Assembly: GCF_030382115.1 (NCBI RefSeq)
Contig: NZ_JAUDRJ010000001.1
Location: 231,626 to 274,156, forward strand
Origin: Nostoc sp. GT001
GTDB taxonomy: Bacteria > Cyanobacteriota > Cyanobacteriia > Cyanobacteriales > Nostocaceae
Direction: 5' to 3'
DNA length: 42,531 nucleotides
The notes under the pieces: model-generated
What the model was told of the DNA's origin: nothing
Databases searched by the model: none
What the model saw: the letters and a program-made list of their open reading frames with translations, nothing else
Shown: positions 25,101 through 33,000 of the stretch, one piece after another
Layout: the number at the start of each line of letters is the position of its first letter
Numbering within the stretch: the first letter of the stretch is position 1
Made by a program: the position numbers and the translations under genes

Positions 25101-26803
25101 AAATCCAAAAAATGGTCATAAATTCCCACTTGCGTTAAGCCAAGAATTTCACTCCAAATATTTGCTAACGCTATTTCTGTAGGAGTTTCCGGCGCAACAA
25201 AATTCTCCTCGTTATTTCCATAGCTTGGCACTGGCAGAGCTTGGCGGTCAACTTTACCACTAGGAGTTAATGGCAGTTTGTCTAGTAACACGATCGTACT
25301 CGGCACCATATACTCTGGTAGTTGCGATCGCAAAAATTGCCGCAGTTCACTCACCGAAGTAGCAGGCGCATCTGCAACTACTATATATGCAACTAAACGC
25401 TGTTCACCAGGTATATCATTTCGAGGAACTACTACTGCCTGCCGTACTGGAGAATGCTGCTCAAGTACATTTTCAATTTCTCCTGGCTCAATACGGTAGC
25501 CGCGAATCTTGAGTTGCTGATCTATGCGTCCTAAATACTCAATATTGCCATCAGCTAGATATCTGGCTAAATCACCTGTTTTATACAAGCGATCGCAATC
25601 ATTAAAAGGACTGACAACAAATCTTTGTGCTGTCAATTCAGGAGAATTGAAATATCCTTTTGCTAGACTAACACCACCAACATATAACTCCCCAGCAACC
25701 CCAACAGGTACAGGCTGGAGGTCTGAATCTAACAGATATATTTGACTATTAGCAATTGGTTGCCCAATGGGTGGCAATGCCGGCCAATCTTGCGATGAAC
25801 CAGTCAAGGCAAAGGCTGTGACTACATGAGTTTCAGACGGACCATAGTGGTTGTATAAACTACATTGAGGTAACTGACTAAATAAATGTGCGATCGCTGT
25901 TGTGATACGTAATTGTTCCCCAGCAGTAATCACCTCACGCAAACTAGCAGGAATGATGCTTTCCATCTGTGCCACTTCTGCTAACTGTTGCAGTGCCACA
26001 AACGGCAGAAACAGCCTCTTAATCTCTGCTTGGTTAAGAAAGCGTAGCAAGCTTGTGGGGTCACGGCGCGTTTGTTCGGAAATTAGAACCAGTGTACCGC
26101 CTGTGGTGAGGGTAGCAAAGATTTCTTGGAAGGAGACATCAAAACTAATCGGAGTATATTGGAGTGTTTTGGCATTAAGACCGATTGTTGAATTTTGCCA
26201 CTGCCAAGTAATTAAGTTGACAAGGGGATGGTGAGGCATTGCCACACCTTTGGGTTTACCAGTTGAACCAGAGGTGTAGATTACGTATGCTAAGTTGTCG
26301 GGAGTAACTTCGCTTTGGGGGGCAGTTGTAGGATTTTGGGCAATTGCTTGCTCATCGCTATCTAAGCAAAAGCGATGTGTAGTTTGTATTGACAAATCTT
26401 TGCACAGATGGCTTTGAGTCAATAATATAGAAGCTTGGGCATTTTCGAGCATGAAACTGAGACGTTCTGCTGGATAGCTTGGATCAAGAGGAAGATAAGC
26501 ACCACCTGCTTTTAAGATAGCTAGTACAGCAATAACTAATTCTAAAGAACGTTCTAAACACAATCCAACGATAGTATCAGGTTGCACTCCTAATACTTGC
26601 AAATAATGAGCAAGTCGGTTAGCACGCTGATTTAGCTCTTGATAAGAAAGACGCTTACCTTCAAATTCTATTGCAAGACTAGTCGATGAACACAGTACTT
26701 GAGCTTCAAATAAATGATGAATTAATAACGTTTGATAAGGGTTACAATCATGGAATTTTTGGGGAAAATTTCCTTGGAATTCTGTAGAATTTTTAATTCT
26801 CAT
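19157..26803 (-). CDS. Two-module NRPS with embedded methyltransferase and reductase release domain
   Basis: A 2548-residue synthetase. Domain order: A1 (about 25-535, YTSGSTGKPKG); PCP1 (LGGHSLL, Ser572); C (about 650-1075, HHIVCDGW at 759-766); A2 (about 1100-1600) interrupted between motifs A8 and A10 by a SAM methyltransferase (VLEIGCGMG near 1655) of the type found in McyA, normally an N-methyltransferase; PCP2 (LGGHSLL, Ser2096); and a C-terminal thioester reductase (TGATGFLG near 2180; YGYTQSKW) that releases an aldehyde or alcohol using NADPH. Specificity residues read by eye are DVQFIAHVV for A1 (proline-like) and about DIIQLGVVW for A2 (nearest to glycine-type codes, uncertain). There is no starter C domain. 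A2 carries about 49 extra residues encoded by a dispersed repeat just before motif A7. No PPTase, transporter or tailoring genes are adjacent. Confidence 0.92.
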   Translation of the reverse strand: MRIKNSTEFQGNFPQKFHDCNPYQTLLIHHLFEAQVLCSSTSLAIEFEGKRLSYQELNQRANRLAHYLQVLGVQPDTIVGLCLERSLELVIAVLAILKAGGAYLPLDPSYPAERLSFMLENAQASILLTQSHLCKDLSIQTTHRFCLDSDEQAIAQNPTTAPQSEVTPDNLAYVIYTSGSTGKPKGVAMPHHPLVNLITWQWQNSTIGLNAKTLQYTPISFDVSFQEIFATLTTGGTLVLISEQTRRDPTSLLRFLNQAEIKRLFLPFVALQQLAEVAQMESIIPASLREVITAGEQLRITTAIAHLFSQLPQCSLYNHYGPSETHVVTAFALTGSSQDWPALPPIGQPIANSQIYLLDSDLQPVPVGVAGELYVGGVSLAKGYFNSPELTAQRFVVSPFNDCDRLYKTGDLARYLADGNIEYLGRIDQQLKIRGYRIEPGEIENVLEQHSPVRQAVVVPRNDIPGEQRLVAYIVVADAPATSVSELRQFLRSQLPEYMVPSTIVLLDKLPLTPSGKVDRQALPVPSYGNNEENFVAPETPTEIALANIWSEILGLTQVGIYDHFLDLGGHSLLATQVISRIRNALQIELPLHCLFESATIAELAKLIETDRQQIQTITLPPIQPVERDANLPLASVQEPLWFLDQLVPNNPFYNVPEAFHLSGLVNVGALEQSFQKIINRHEILRTTFKAVDGQPIQVIHPSPIFKLPVIDSPTDQSQIWELIIQEARRSFDLSKDLMLRAALFKLSETEHFLLINLHHIVCDGWSINLLLQELATLYTAFASKQTSPLSDLKIQYADFAVWQRQWLQGEIRERQLAYWQKQLNGLPPILPFPTDFPPPPVSTYQGARHFLSLSQSLSTELKELSRREGVTFFMILLAAFQTLLFHYTGQDDFAIGTLVANRHRPELEKMLGFFANTLVLRADLSGLPSFRQFLQRVREMTLGAYAHQYLPFEELVQALQPDRDLNQNPLVQVVFNLQNTPTSTWEVPGLSLTHLPLDNKTVKFDLFLELAEAPIGLVGYFEYSTDLFAASTIARMTEHFQKLLEDIVANPDEKVDRYSLLTKTEQQQLHTWNQTQKDFPQECIHQLFEAQVARIPNAIAIEFAGQQLTYRELNQQANQVANYLQTLGVKPDVIVGICIERSLQMMIGLLGIMKAGGVYVPLDPAYPQERLAFMLNDSQAPVLLTQQSLSDKLTKHHAQVVCIDSDWHIIGKQSQQNPNSGVKPENLVYTIYTSGSTGKPKGVQIKHCSLVNIVSFIAQEPGLSEQDILLAVTTISFDIATIELYLPLIVGARIAIASREVASDASQLAEYIERSGATFMQATPATWRMLLAVGWQGNPHLRILCGGEALSRALADELLNKCSSVWNVYGPTETTVWSTIYKLESGNNSVPIGSAIANTQIYLCKSHKNHQKSLQLVPVGVAGELYIGGVGLAQGYLNRPELNQERFIHNPFRRSRGAGEQGSRGEIFSSAPLHLCTPVASPVGDATRTSGQSRPTHSLPSASSDRLYKTGDLARYLPDGNIEYLGRIDHQVKIRGFRIELGDIETALNQHPTVRETVVVANDERLVAYLVPKPEKSAEDASTTSQIEQLQQWQTIWNESYNQSAIEQNSKFDPKFNITSWNSSYTGLAIASQEMQEWVDRTVERILSLQPQRVLEIGCGMGLLLFRIAPHCSYYLGMDLSETAICYLEQQLKQQNLSQVKLATKAADALDELEAESFDAIVINSVIQYFPSIDYLVSVLEKAVKLVKQGGYIFIGDVRSLPLLETFHTSVQLYQAADTLPIEELRQRIQERIAQDGELVIEPAFFNAVKQHLSQISHVQIQLKRGDYHNEMTCFRYDVILHIGTKENRTVEPTWVDWQPDLTLSTIHKLLEETEPEYLGLAGIQNPRVLADVEATKLLANSNDFQTVGELRAKLQENTQQVGIDPEALWNLGNCLPYTIHTNWSVSNVQDCYDVVFQRNCSAPTTDDKSIIYFFCNKTAPIKPWSAFANNPLKSKQADNSVNLISQLRAFLKEKLPDYMIPAVFVVMDSLPLTPNGKVDRRALPAPNRLRPELQKSFVAPRNEVEQQLAQIATQILGLQQVGIYDNFFELGGHSLLLARMLFQIQKTLQIELSLQNIFIAPSIAELAKIIAAIKAGDYAASSIHPALDLEADAILDPTINSQTASLDFAFKATNVLLTGATGFLGAFFLHELLEQTQAKVYCLVRASDLEEGNDRIKSILEGYKLWEQNRSSRIIPVIGDISLPLLGLSPEQFQNLAETIDIIYHNGASVNFVYPYSALKPANVLGTQEILRLASQTKIKPVHFVSTIGVFSPIAYPETAIILEQSADRPHGLYGYTQSKWVAEKLVTLAHERGIPTAIYRPTWIEGHSQTGICNRPGFLRSLIKGCIQLGLAPDWNMSVDIVPVDYISQAIIQLSRQKSLNQRIFHISNPQSISWNQLVNWMQNFGYSIEQISFQDWLSKVIFLLPNMSENALYPFFSFLFEKLQEHQQSIPEIYFQPKSLQFDSSNTFTGLVSSNITCPPVDDKLLNTYFSYFIHSGFLQPPLQ
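22292..22443. repeat. Dispersed repeat inserted in frame in the NRPS A2 domain
   Basis: About 150 bases of low-complexity DNA (three CTCCCCTG units at 22413-22436; a GTTCGCGTAGCGTCTCCG-type dispersed cyanobacterial repeat near 22334). A related piece (GTTCGTGCAGCGTCTCGC) lies at 30023-30040. In A1 the sequence between PF and DRLYKTGD is three residues; in A2 it is about 52, all from this insert, with the reading frame kept open. Confidence 0.8.
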
Positions 26804-27139
26804 GTTTGTGTTTTATCAATTTTTTAAGGATTACTGGGTGAAAGCCTGAACTGAACTCTCAAGCTAGTTTAGCTGTTTTATTAACCATTTAGGTAGATTT
26901 TTTATTGATGCAGCAATCAGCATTATATGAACCAGCTTTTAGCTTTGTGTGATTTTACCCCCTGCATGACCAAAAGTTAACGTAATTTCAAGCTTTTGAG
27001 CCAATTAATAACTTAATTTTATGAATCAAATTATTTCCGCGTGTTTTAAATGTGAACCATAATACGACCAAAAGTTTTATTTTGAGACTTGGTAAAAAAT
27101 GCCGAGCAAGACACACTAATTTAGTCGAAAATTTTAAAC
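26804..27139. other. Upstream region of the NRPS gene
   Basis: No supported gene. It must contain the NRPS promoter (minus strand), but I see no clear elements. The part beyond about 26990 may be the decayed 5' portion of the transposase remnant, since it has many stops in every plus frame. The minus-strand frame at 26988-27215 is its antisense shadow. Confidence 0.4.
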
Positions 27140-27664
27140 TTTCGGTCAAAAGAGGATAAAATCGAAACTGATGTTTATCAATGCACTCTCCTTCACAATG
27201 AATTTGCCCAAGCACTGAATATACTTATTTTGGTCAAAACCAATCTTAATACTAATGCTCGTAGTCACGTAATTCTATTTTCTAGTGATCTAAAATTGTC
27301 ATCTGAGAAAATAATTGACTACTACAAGTTGCGCTTTCAGATCGAATTCAATTTTCGAGATGCCAAGCACTTTTGGGGATTGGAAGATTTTATGAGTTTA
27401 AGTCAAACTGCTGTAACCAATGCTGTTAATCTAGCATTCTTTATGGTCAACTTATCCCATCATCTTCTCGCGGATTTTCGTCTCCTTAATCCCGACTCCG
27501 GCATCCTTGATCTTAAGGCTCATTATCGTGGTTTTCGATATGTTCGTGAAATCTTAAAAATGCTTCCGGAAATGCCTGAGCCTATTTTACTAACCCAGAT
27601 TTTTGCCAAGCTTACTTCTTTAGGACGTATTCATAACGTTTCCACAGGCGTTGAACCCTCGTAA
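27140..27664 (+). pseudogene. DDE transposase C-terminal remnant (IS4/IS701-like)
   Basis: The 144-codon frame from a TTG at 27230 contains HVILFSSDLKLSSEKIID and YYKLRFQIEFNFRDAKHFWG, the C-terminal catalytic region of IS4/IS701-type DDE transposases, with the Glu in the YKLRFQIEFNFRDAK segment. The frame extends upstream to about 27182 (CTLLHNEFAQALNILILV), where a one-base deletion shifts it from the preceding KIETDVY segment. The N-terminal two-thirds and the first catalytic Asp are lost. No terminal inverted repeats were found. Confidence 0.75.
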
Positions 27665-27700
27665 ATTGGCAAAGGTATTGGTTAACGGAGGTTTTTAAAG

Positions 27701-27787
27701 ATGGATTCTGTAGCCCAACTTGAGTCAGGATGGCACGATAACGCACTTGTCCGTAATGACTTCAATATCATTCTTTGTGAAACTTAA
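27701..27787 (+). CDS. Possible 28-residue peptide with good ribosome-binding site
   Basis: ATG at 27701 is preceded by GGAGG (27687-27691) at about 9 bases. The product is MDSVAQLESGWHDNALVRND plus eight residues. It may be the preserved start of a gene whose rest has been lost, rather than a functional peptide. Family unknown. Confidence 0.25.
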   Translation: MDSVAQLESGWHDNALVRNDFNIILCET

Positions 27788-28293
27788 TGATATAAAACTG
27801 TTGCAACTACTGTTAGTCGTTGAGTGTGAATGTGAAAGTGATGTTAGCTTCTCTAGTGAAAAAGATAAAAGGATTTGATTTTTGTTTTTTGGCTGATTTA
27901 TTTTTGGACATTGCCACACTATAAGTCTTTTTTCTCAAGCGAACGATTCAGTCACTTCTACTACTTTTTATTTTAGTCCTTTACCTGAAGATCAGTATCT
28001 CCAAAGTACTCACACCAATTGACTTTCGGATCAAGGGTTGCCGTTGGCAAAGTCTCTCGAATAGAAGCCATCGCACAGAAGTTACAGGCTAAGATTGACT
28101 TGAAACTGGACTATGTTTCTGGGCAAGTCAATGAAATCATAAACCAAATTTTTACCTAAGGAAAAATCAGGTTTTTCGATTCTTGTTAATTTGTCTAACC
28201 ATCTTGATGCTTCGTTATCAGATTTGAACTGTTTTTCACTAATACCAAACTGTTAAAAATCTGGCATTGACAATCTTTTGGAGTTCAAAAAGT
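27788..28293. other. Decayed non-coding stretch with an open fragment
   Basis: No complete gene. On the plus strand 28019-28159 reads as 46 coherent codons from a TTG (LTFGSRVAVGKVSRIEAIAQ, then KLQAKIDLKLDYVSGQVNEI) without a ribosome-binding site, probably a gene fragment of unknown family. A 24-base piece at 27840-27863 matches the GFA remnant at 36297-36320 with two mismatches. Confidence 0.35.
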
Positions 28294-28923
28294 TCACATC
28301 ACCGAGTCAAAAATTTGTTGTGCGGTTAGATTGAACTGACAAAAAGTAGGAGACACTATAAGGTTTGTTCCTCTAAAGGGTGTCATTTGATATTCACCAT
28401 CAATAAGTTCACAGACAAAAATAGTCGGAACTTTGGGACTACCAATAAATACACGTCCACCCAAAGCTGCATAATCCACAATCCAATATTCAGGTATACC
28501 CATAGCTTCATAGTCACGAAGCTTATCGTAATAATCATCCTGCCAGTTGGTTGACACTACTTCAACTATTAGTTTGACCGAACTAGCATTATGGATAACT
28601 GATTCCTTCTTCCAGCGTGTTTTGGTATCAATAGTTTCTTGATTTAAAACAATAATATCCGGTTCGTACCCTGATTTCTCTCGGAATGGTTTAATAATGG
28701 ATTCTTTCGGTATAGTCCAGATACCGCGTTTACCCATCTCTCTAATTGTGATCAGTAATTCTTCAATCAAAAAACCAGCTAAATCAGAATGCTCCCCTTT
28801 AGGCTTTGGCATCTCCACAATCACCCCATCATGTAATTCATAACGTACTTCTGAGTTTTCTGGATACCATTCGATAAATTCATCGAAGGTCAGTAGCTTT
28901 AGTTCCGATTGTGTTTGACTCAT
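28294..28923 (-). CDS. Uma2 family endonuclease (DUF820)
   Basis: A 209-residue protein of normal family length. It shows the Uma2 layout: the N-terminal TFDEFIEWYP and YELHDGVIVEM; a PD-(D/E)XK-like core with YEPDIIVL (Asp89) and KLIVEVVS (Glu121); then DKLRDYEAMGIPEYWIVD with Lys134. Uma2 genes are present in tens of copies in filamentous cyanobacteria. They are thought to be restriction-like nucleases, and their biological role is unsettled. ATG at 28923; no strong ribosome-binding site. It is a stand-alone gene in decayed surroundings. Confidence 0.88.
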   Translation of the reverse strand: MSQTQSELKLLTFDEFIEWYPENSEVRYELHDGVIVEMPKPKGEHSDLAGFLIEELLITIREMGKRGIWTIPKESIIKPFREKSGYEPDIIVLNQETIDTKTRWKKESVIHNASSVKLIVEVVSTNWQDDYYDKLRDYEAMGIPEYWIVDYAALGGRVFIGSPKVPTIFVCELIDGEYQMTPFRGTNLIVSPTFCQFNLTAQQIFDSVM

Positions 28924-29288
28924 AAAAGTTACTGGATTTATTTTTACGGTTCATTTATCCTTTTTATTATGCTAACGAAGCGATGATGCTCCCTTTGAAG
29001 GCTGAGTCCTCGTGTAAACCCTGTAACCCACAGCGTACCCCGATCTCAGCCCCAGCGATCGCCGTTTCTACGTCAATTGAAACAAGTTTATTTAATTTTG
29101 AGAGATGACCAACAGCTAGTCTCCACAATCGGCTCGGCTGTTGGCATTGCTGATGGTGAGGCAATATGGAACGCATACCTGGGGGAATGGCAGGTTTGGG
29201 TTAACTTTCTTAGAGGGTGTGCGTCTGTGGTGTGCAATTGGTTGGTTGCGGTGTAGATCGATAAAGCTTTGGTAAAGAGTTCAGTAAT
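28924..29288. other. Non-coding stretch between Uma2 and PEP-CTERM genes
   Basis: No gene I can support. A plus-strand open run ending at 29261 (reading STIGSAVGIADGEAIWNAYL) looks protein-like but lacks a start and a family. The minus-strand frame at 28967-29176 is its overlap. Confidence 0.35.
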
Positions 29289-29876
29289 TTATGCTTCAGA
29301 TTTCGTCTCACTAGCTTTTTTAGAGGCAGCAATTGCACCAACTCCAAACAATAGACCTAGTAGGGAAGTGGGTTCAGGTACTGATGTAGATGAAGAACTC
29401 AGGGTAATATTGGCAGCAGAATCTTGATAAATGTATGTTCCTGCCCGTCCCACTTCACCCGTCAAGCTAATTTCAGAGCTTGAAGTTTTTTCTAAGGTAT
29501 ATCTAGGAGCATCAAAAGCAATGCCAAAATCAACCACTAAATTCCAATTCGACCTAGAATCAAGCTCAAAATCAACATCTGGGGTTAAGTTACCGCCATT
29601 AGTAGATTCTGAATTCAAATTCAGGTCTAGATTGTTGACGGATAGCTCCCAATCGCTCAAAGTCCCGGACTCTGAGTAAATCACGAATCCCGAATATTCG
29701 CTCTTGAATGGCAAAGAGTTCGTAAGGAATGGGCTAGTAGCATCGACTAAGGTAAAATTACCTGAAAATTCTTGTCTAGTTAGAATCGCTCCCAGGACGG
29801 GAGTAGCATGAAATACGCTTGCAACTACCAAACCAATCATGGCGACGCTAACTTTGGGGAGTCGAACTTGATTCAT
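29289..29876 (-). CDS. PEP-CTERM sorting domain protein
   Basis: A 195-residue exported protein. An N-terminal signal peptide (about 1-29, basic MNQVRLPK then a hydrophobic run ending HATPVLGA) precedes a beta-rich, Ser/Asn-rich body. The C-terminus has the PEP-CTERM signature: VPEPTSLLGLL (about 167-177), a hydrophobic helix, and a basic tail (SKKASETK). Such proteins are processed by exosortase and reach the cell surface or the extracellular matrix. The exosortase gene is not here. It lies downstream of the SNF2 gene on the same strand but is separated from it by a strong hairpin, so it is probably a separate unit. Confidence 0.88.
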   Translation of the reverse strand: MNQVRLPKVSVAMIGLVVASVFHATPVLGAILTRQEFSGNFTLVDATSPFLTNSLPFKSEYSGFVIYSESGTLSDWELSVNNLDLNLNSESTNGGNLTPDVDFELDSRSNWNLVVDFGIAFDAPRYTLEKTSSSEISLTGEVGRAGTYIYQDSAANITLSSSSTSVPEPTSLLGLLFGVGAIAASKKASETKSEA

Positions 29877-29981
29877 GGATTGGGTATGCTACTTAAATTT
29901 GTTGAAGGTATGCTATCACATCCTTGTCTCGTAGAGAGGAAAAGGTGTCCTTTTCTCAAGCCCCTAAATTTATTTATGGGG

Positions 29982-30016
29982 TTCAAAATTATGAATTCAA
30001 AATTCATAATTTTGAA
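29982..30016 (-). terminator. 16-bp hairpin after the SNF2 gene
   Basis: TTCAAAATTATGAATT (29982-29997), loop CAA, and the exact complement (30001-30016), flanked by GGGG on the left and CCCC on the right that can extend the stem past a 2-base bulge. It lies about 45 bases after the SNF2 stop on the minus strand and upstream of the PEP-CTERM gene. It is a candidate terminator, though AT-rich. A GTTCGTGCAGCGTCTCGC-type dispersed repeat adjoins it. Confidence 0.5.
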
Positions 30017-30058
30017 TTCCCCGTTCGTGCAGCGTCTCGCAGAGAAGGGGTTGACAGC

Positions 30059-33000
30059 TTAACCTTCGCTAATCAACTGTAACAAGGCTTCCGTTGATAT
30101 CTTGCCACTAATATCAGCACCTTCCAAAAGGCTATCCGCCAAATCTCGCTTGTGGTGGTGCAATTGCACAATCTTTTCTTCAATAGTATCCTTTGCTACT
30201 AGACGATAAATGGTAACAGGGCGTTGTTGCCCAATGCGATGGGCGCGGTCTGAGGCTTGGTCTTCCACTGCGGGATTCCACCAGGGGTCTGTATGAATCA
30301 CGTAATCAGCCGCAGTCAGATTCAGTCCTGTACCCCCTGCCTTGAGACTAATCAGAAATATATCTCCTGAACCAGCTTGGAAAGCATCCACCCGTTTTTT
30401 GCGCTCTGCCACTGAAGTGCTGCCATCTAGATATTGATAATTAATACCTTGGTGTTCGAGATAATCTCTAATAATGTGCAAATGGTCAACAAACTGACTA
30501 AACACTAACGCTTTATGACGATTTTCCAGCAGTTCACCCAGCACTTCACCAAAAAGTTGCAACTTGGAACTGGATAATTCCGTATCAGGCATAACCAAAC
30601 TAGGATTACAGCAAGCGCGACGCAGTTTCATAATCTCAGCCAAAACCTGCAAATGTTTCTTTCCTGCTTCTGCATCACTTTCAGTAAGTTTAGAGATCGC
30701 CTGGCGGCGCAAGGCTTCATAGAACGCCTTTTCCTCTCGACTCAATTCCACATGCAAAAGAATTTCGGTACGAGATGGCAACTCTTCTAATACTTGATTT
30801 TTCGTCCGCCGCAACAGAAATGGTTGAATCAGTTTTTTGAGTTTATTACGTGCAAGTTTATCCTGATATTTTTCAATAGGAGTAGCAAAGCGTTGATTGA
30901 AGCTTTCAAATGAACCCAATAACCCAGGATTAATAAAACGGAACAAATTCCATAACTCACCCAGGTGATTTTCAATCGGAGTCCCAGTAGTCAGCAACTT
31001 AAAATTAGATTTTAGGTTCATGGCTGCCTGAGAACGTTTAGTGGTCATATTTTTAATCGCCTGGGCTTCATCCAGGACAATTGTTTGCCACTGTACTTGA
31101 GAAAGCATTTGCGCTACTTCTTCTTGCTGTAATAAACCATAACTGCATACCAACATATCTAAAGGTTGTAACCCATCCAATAATTTTTGGCGGTTAGCAC
31201 CAGAAAATTGAATAATATTCAGAGTTGGGGCAAACTTCTGTGCTTCACTCACCCAATTCATACACACAGAAGTGGGGGCAATAATTAGGGTTGGCCCCTC
31301 ATGGGCATTTCTCAGAATGACCGCCAATGCTTGCAAGGTCTTACCGAGTCCCATTTGGTCTGCTAAACAAGCACCCACACCCCAATGTGCTAGTCGCGCT
31401 AGCCAACAAAAACCCTCCATTTGGTAGTCACGTAGTTCTGCTTGAAGGGTAGATGGCAGTTCCGGCTGGAGGTTTTTTACCTCCTGGAGACGCTGGATAT
31501 GTGTTTTCCAGTGTTTATCTGCTTTTACCTTACCTACCTCATCGACAAAATCCTCTAACCCTAATGTTGCTAAGGGGTGAAAACGAATACATGAACTATG
31601 TTTTTCCGAAAACATTCGCAATTCGTCGAGGCGTTTCCGAAAAGCTTGAGTTAAAGCCAAAAATTGACCATCACCAAGGGGGATAAAACGGCTGGGGGTT
31701 TTCTCCAATAGTTCTAGTAATTGCTGCATATCCAGCACTAGGTCGTTATTTAATTTCAACTCCCCAGTGGCTGCAAACCAGTCTTGCTGACGTTGAATTG
31801 ATAAATTAAAGTCTTTCAAGTCGGCATTGTGGCTAACACGCAGTTTTTCTCCTTGTGGCCATTCAATGACTACGTTATTTTCCAGTGCTTGCAATTCTAG
31901 CAGCAGTTCTAAACAGTCTTCTGGATCGTCTATAATCCATTCACCATCTTGTTCTTCAGTTTGAGTCAAGGTGGCGCAGGCGGCTACAGCATAGGCGGCA
32001 AGTTGCTTTTCTTCAGACAGATTTCGTCTGGTTTGGAGACGTTTACCGTCAATCTCGGCAATTACAGTTTCACCACCTGTACCAGGACGGTAGTAGGGGC
32101 CACCTTGGGCAAAGGGGCGCGATAAAAGGCTGATTTTCAAGCTCGCATTGGCAGGTAAAAGATGAATATGGGGGAGAGTCTGGGCGGGTACTTCTTCTGC
32201 ACCTTCTGAACCGCCACCAATGTCAGAATGTACGGTAACGATGCCAGAGACGGCATTTATGGCTGCTAAAACTTGTTTCTCTGCGAAGGCAGGTACATTT
32301 AATTTATTATCTATACCAATAATCTCCGCAATGCGTCTGTGTTCGGCAGTAATTTCAATGACTTTGATGCGGGTTGGAGTTTCTTTGATATGCAGAATAT
32401 TCTGTGATTCTGGTAATTTGGGAGAAAATTCCAAGGTGAGACGGCCAAGTTTTTCTTTTTTAACCAGTAGTTCCGGTTCTCCCTTGACAATTTCTACACG
32501 GATAGTAGGTGTATCTTCCCAAAAAACCAACGGGTGTCCAATTAAAGCAGAGATGGCTTTTTCACCGAAGGTATAATCCACTTTGCCGTAATAGCCTTCA
32601 CTATATACCTCAATACAACTACATACCCGCATATCTTGGGGGGTGATGTAATCAAACTCAGATAATGCACTGCTTAAACGCTTGAGGGATATGGGGCGAC
32701 CTTTACTCCATTCTCCTTTGGCATTAACTTTTTGTTCTTTTGGTTGTAAGACACATCTGCTAGGATAGAAGGTAATGAACCATGCTAAACGCAGTTCCGA
32801 TTCTGGTTTTCCTGGTGTTTGTGGTTCTTTTTGGAGATTTGCTAAGGCATTGAGGCACATTTCCCAAGCTTCTTGGGGTCGAATTAAGTCTACGATGGTT
32901 TGGATATTGCTATATTCTCGCAGTGCCTCTGCAAGTTGTTTATAGTTACTACTAGGTTTGAGTCGGGATAGGAGTTCTGCGGTTTCCATTGCCAACCAGT

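Noticed and set aside
26988..27215. Minus-strand 75-codon frame
   Set aside because: Antisense to the decayed transposase region; no start signal.
28967..29176. Minus-strand 69-codon frame
   Set aside because: No ribosome-binding site or recognisable pattern; the opposite strand has an equally plausible open run, so neither is convincing.
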